In this document: in pieces, positions 60,421 through 64,000 of the stretch | How positions within the stretch are numbered: position 1 is the stretch's first letter | Layout: each line of letters starts with the position of its first letter | Program-made: the position numbers and the translations under genes | NCBI RefSeq assembly: GCF_964204645.1 | Contig: NC_134027.1 | Coordinates: 22,618,485 to 22,682,484, forward strand | Length of the DNA: 64,000 bases | Direction: 5' to 3' | From: Tubulanus polymorphus | Lineage: Eukaryota; Nemertea; Palaeonemertea; Tubulaniformes; Tubulanidae | The notes under the pieces: generated by a model | Databases searched by the model: none | Seen by the model: the letters and a program-made list of their open reading frames with translations, nothing else | Told to the model about the DNA's origin: nothing

Positions 60421-60712
60421 AACCCTTTCAGTGCTGACTTATTAATACCCTATAGTGCTGAAGATAATTTGAAAATTTTGAAAAATTCCACCCTAGTATT
60501 TTGAATAACGGGAATACCACTATAGTGTGTCTACACCGCGGTGCTGAGTATCGTTAGTTACTAATATTTCACTATGTTTGACAGGTGCTGCGATCTTTCA
60601 ATAGAGATAAAAACTAATAACTAATTACACCAATACGCCGCAGTGTGGTGTACTAGCAAAATCCATCAACGATTTATACACCGCACCGTGGTGTAGACAC
60701 ACTGAAAGGGTT
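60421..60712. mobile_element. MITE family B, copy 3
   Basis: Ends aaccctttcagtgctgac/actgaaagggtt; 292 bases, same orientation as 38368-38652 and very similar throughout. Confidence 0.8.
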
Positions 60713-60882
60713 AAACTCCCAGGCCCAGTTCAACACTTCCGAGGGGAAATTTCGATCTGAAGCTAAGCAACCTCATTTTCTAACATGTCTTTTTCAGAGA
60801 CGAATAAACATTTAAGTTTCACTCCCATCATCTCAACGAGACTAATGTAACTTTCATCCGCGAAATCCAAAACCAACCCCGA

Positions 60883-61100
60883 GGTGAGTAAAAATCCCAC
60901 AATAAACGAATCGATCTAAAAAGTTTACTTAAAATATAAGAAATATTTTCAGTCTAAAATGATGTTCTAGTTAGTTATGGAGTCAAGAAGGGGTTCATTT
61001 TAGAAAGAAAAAGGGTGGTAATAACCACCTGAAATATTCCTAATATCCTAAATAATAAACTTTTTCGATCAGTTCATATATTGTGGGATTTCTACTCACC
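60883..61100. mobile_element. Foldback MITE (ggtgagtaaaaatcccacaa ends)
   Basis: Inverted ends 'ggtgagtaaaaatcccacaa' and 'ttgtgggatttctactcacc' with inner 'gggtggtaataaccacctga'. A diverged relative of 37697-37906. Its ends resemble splice donors (gtgagt), which makes false exon calls likely here. Confidence 0.8.
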
Positions 61101-63439
61101 ATTATATCCACGCATATTGCGATGATCCTCAACCGACCCTGATGCAAAAAGCACTTGTTCAGATTTATGTCTAACAGTCGTATCAGGTTTACTATTGCCT
61201 TTTTATTCCATAAACAACGTCATAAACACCACCACCTCGACTGAAGAAAGGCCTCAATTCATCTGTTATTCTTTACCCCAAACAATCATTTCATAACGTG
61301 TTTTAAGAGGCGGGATTTCTGACATCCTCCGCCGAGCTCACACTCACAATACAGACAGTCGCGTCCCTACTTGACCCCGTAACTATAGAACATCAAACGT
61401 CACTTGAATAGGTTTGTTTAATCTAAAAAAGGCAGAGGATAAAACGAATTCAACAGACACAATGTGTCCGTTGAAATGTCATGTACCTTTAATGTTGGTA
61501 ACACGCCGACCCGGCTTTGACAGACGGCGACGATCCTGAAAATCGCCCAAAACAAAAGCTATGTATGAGATTTGTCGCGGTTCAAAACAAGCCAGGCCTG
61601 GATTTAAAGTTGGTTTCGGCACCAAATTAGACAGCGCGCTCATATATAATTCTCTCACTCTGTACTAAAATGCTATCAAAATGATGTGATCGAGATGAGT
61701 CACTACCAGAACCAGTTCAAGTGAAATCAATTGACCCAAGCTTAAGTTTGGCCCGGGCCAAATTCGACATGGTCAAAAATAATTAGTGTGATCACGACTT
61801 AAGTCACTATTTCACCAGAGGTAGTGACTAGTAGTGTGTCTTATTAAAGGTCAGTGAAAATTTTCAATCAATTTTGAGCTGAAAATTGAACGGCATGGAC
61901 TAGATTGTGGGGCTGCAGAATCCAATCTCAGACAAGCCTCCGAAAAGATCGAATGATTAACTTTCCTACTGTGGTATAGTTTTCATCGATAAACGAAATT
62001 TACTCCACGGAATTCGATTTTGTAGAAGAAATTGAAAACAGAACAAATTTACTTGCAAAACTGGCCGACCCTCACGGAGACCGCGCTTGCCGCGTGAGCA
62101 GAAATCCTCATTCCGTGAAGTCAACGGCCAAGCTTAAAAATACATTCATCTACCCTTTTAGCTCTGATGTCACTTACTGACGCTCGTAAATTCTCGTTCT
62201 AAATATCTGTAAAAATCTCGGTCAGCACTCAGCGGAGCAGTAAAGAGTTTTCTCTTAATTAGGTCGTTTTTTTTTCTTTATTTAAAAAATCTAAGCGAAA
62301 CAGACAAAACAAACAAAAGCTCCGGCTCCCGCCTGTTTAAAAATCATTTACATACGTGAGGTGGTGAGGATCTCATTGAATGTTGAAAGATGGCTTTCGA
62401 CTATATCATTCAGTAGTGATTTTTCAATAAGTCCTCGAACTCTAGGCGGCCCTCAAAATTTCGTCAAAAATCATTTTCAGGGCTGCATTACCACTGAAGG
62501 CGTCACTTTTCTGTATCAAGGACGAGGACTCCCTGTAGCTCGCATCATCACCCAGCCCCTTTCAGCTCAAGGGTATCCCGCAGGGGGGAAAGTAACCCCA
62601 CTGGTTCACAATAATCTCAGCTGAGCCCCTTTCTCTCTCCTTAAGCCCGCCAGGGGGTGAGGACCTATACTTCTCTACTTATCTAGCTTTCTATTGGATC
62701 TAAATTCGTTGTTGAAGATTTGAACAGGCACTTAAGCGTGAAACATTACTGGCCACATTACGGTAACACCACCAGAAAAATTTATGACAAAAGAGGCTTT
62801 TTTATCAAGGCCATTTTTGTCTTTTTAGAATTTTCTTTGCAACATATATTTTCTGCGACTTTTGGAGGGCATATTAGAATTTTGAAAGTCCAGTTGACCC
62901 CAAATCCCTTTTTCATTTAGTCTAGTTATATCATCACCTTTTAACCCTTCCAGCTGCACTATCTGGGTATGACTCCGTATCCACCCTCACTCGTATAAAC
63001 ATTTTAGAAGCCGAATAGAGAGTGTCGACCTAAACTGCATAGTCTTTCCGCGTTTTTTTTTACAGACTGGGATAAACAGTAAAATGCCTTGAAGTATATA
63101 GCACCGTCTATGATACCCGACAGTACCGTAACCTCACGACATTCGATACACCGGAACCTTGAGGTTATTCTCAGAAGCAAAAACCAACCACGCGCGAGTA
63201 GAGTAGTTGAAACACTTGACTTCATTACTCTATCCATCAACCTCGTCGACGAAGATTTCATTGAGTTTCCGCTCGATTGATATTGCACAGATTCCCGATT
63301 AGAACAAGAGCTAGCGGAATCCTATACGAGTTGATTACGAGGATTAATAGGCTGTCGGTATCAGGGTCCTCGCCGATCGGTTATTCCCGACATTCCTATC
63401 GGTTATAAACGGATATTCTAGGAGTTTTTCAAGGAGGTT

Positions 63440-63960
63440 TTCAGATTAGGAAGAAAATCTCAAATTTCGAGGAAGCGTCTACCTCACTCTCATTACATCC
63501 CAATTACGGTAGAATCCTCGTAAATCGGTATGGTTTATCTCGCTACGCAATGAATGCAATGGTTTCGTAAGCAATTTTTTATCGTCGATGCACTACCTAA
63601 ATTCCGTTTCTAATTTTGTAACCGCCTGATTGGGAAATAAGATTTCCGAAGCGTAGTTTATTGTATCGCTGCAATCTAGCTTTTCTAATAAAAAAAATAA
63701 AAAAAAAAAAAAATTAAAATTTCTAATAGCCTACTTCTCAAAATTGAGAATGAGTTTTTTTAGGAGTTTCGGGGCCTTTTTCTTCAAATTAAAGGAGCGT
63801 CAAAGGAATCGAGGAGTGGTAGGAACCCTACAAGGTGTACACTACACACCGAGAAGAATCAATTGTACGTTCAATCAAAAAATATCAAACGTGCAAACTA
63901 TGCATCATCTGTTGGATCCAGACGTGAGAAAAAATGCCGAGATTATTACCAATTTCAAAA
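63440..63960 (+). repeat. Dispersed repeat, copy 2 (pair with 52430-52980)
   Basis: Same order of short conserved blocks as 52430-52980. It contains an A-rich tract at 63690-63715. The 75-residue frame at 63744-63971 falls in the repeat and is not supported as a gene. Confidence 0.5.
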
Positions 63961-64000
63961 GGGCAAATTAATCAGGAAAAGGTAGCTGGAACTTTTTGGC

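Larger units (their letters stand above)
59062..64000. other. Region upstream of laminin exon 1 in window, no gene supported
   Basis: The exon with the laminin start codon and signal peptide should be here or beyond. I found no ATG plus hydrophobic stretch ending in a phase-1 donor that I would defend. Contents are a 51-base tandem array, two MITEs and a dispersed repeat, with an A-rich tract near 63690-63720. The frames at 58463-59071 (plus) and 58494-59033 (minus) are shadows of the GC-rich LN exon. Confidence 0.5.

Noticed and set aside
61103-61118. Candidate laminin first exon (ATG CGT GGA TAT AAT G/gtgagt, correct phase 1)
   Set aside because: Encodes only five residues with no signal peptide, and the donor is the terminal repeat of a MITE.
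61320-61380. Minus-strand Cys-rich reading (GRDCLYCECELGGGCQ...) that looks like a terminal exon
   Set aside because: Stop codon immediately upstream, weak acceptor without a polypyrimidine tract, and no partner exon; could not be joined to laminin.

Overview
This is nuclear DNA from an animal. It carries a vertebrate-length laminin beta gene split by GT-AG introns, an intronless class A GPCR, non-LTR retrotransposon debris and a very dense load of short foldback elements (MITEs). AT-rich, compact and MITE-rich introns suggest a marine invertebrate, possibly a lophotrochozoan, but I cannot name the species.

Left part (about 1-8.5 kb): mostly repeats. The genes are a 315-residue orphan rhodopsin-type receptor (3323-4270, minus) and, 1.5 kb away on the same strand, the first of three genes for a very small secreted peptide (5750-6163, minus). 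The peptide genes share one architecture. An untranslated first exon is followed by a 14-base microexon that holds the ATG, and then by a short coding exon. That exon gives a conserved signal peptide, an acidic spacer, a basic RxRLRR stretch and a diverged Trp-rich tail ending in Trp-Gly-stop, a likely C-terminal amidation signal.

Middle part (8.9-25.9 kb): a tandem segmental duplication. Unit A (about 8856-16680) and unit B (about 16817-25870) each carry one plus-strand copy of the peptide gene (11643-11967 and 19560-19883). Each unit also has its own later insertions: a 2.1 kb foldback element with long terminal inverted repeats in A, and in B a 5'-truncated LINE with a 10-bp target-site duplication plus two further unique segments. 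Each unit is therefore an 'empty site' record for the other.

Right part (26.1-59.1 kb): one gene, laminin subunit beta (minus strand). I reconstructed 29 coding exons with continuous phase, about 1750 residues. They cover the LN domain, LEa repeats, the beta-specific domain IV, LEb repeats, coiled coil II, the Cys-rich beta knob and coiled coil I, ending in a C-terminal Cys. Only the exon with the initiator Met and signal peptide was not found; it should lie at higher coordinates. The largest intron (31528-38031) hosts two intronless paralogous SAM-dependent methyltransferase genes (33405-34151 and 35999-36745, minus). Their core is nearly identical while their ends have diverged. Most laminin introns carry MITEs or minisatellites.

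From 59.1 kb to the right end I found no gene, only tandem and dispersed repeats. The most interesting item is the three-copy microexon peptide family, which appears to be a small, expanding, rapidly diverging secreted-peptide system lying beside an orphan GPCR.
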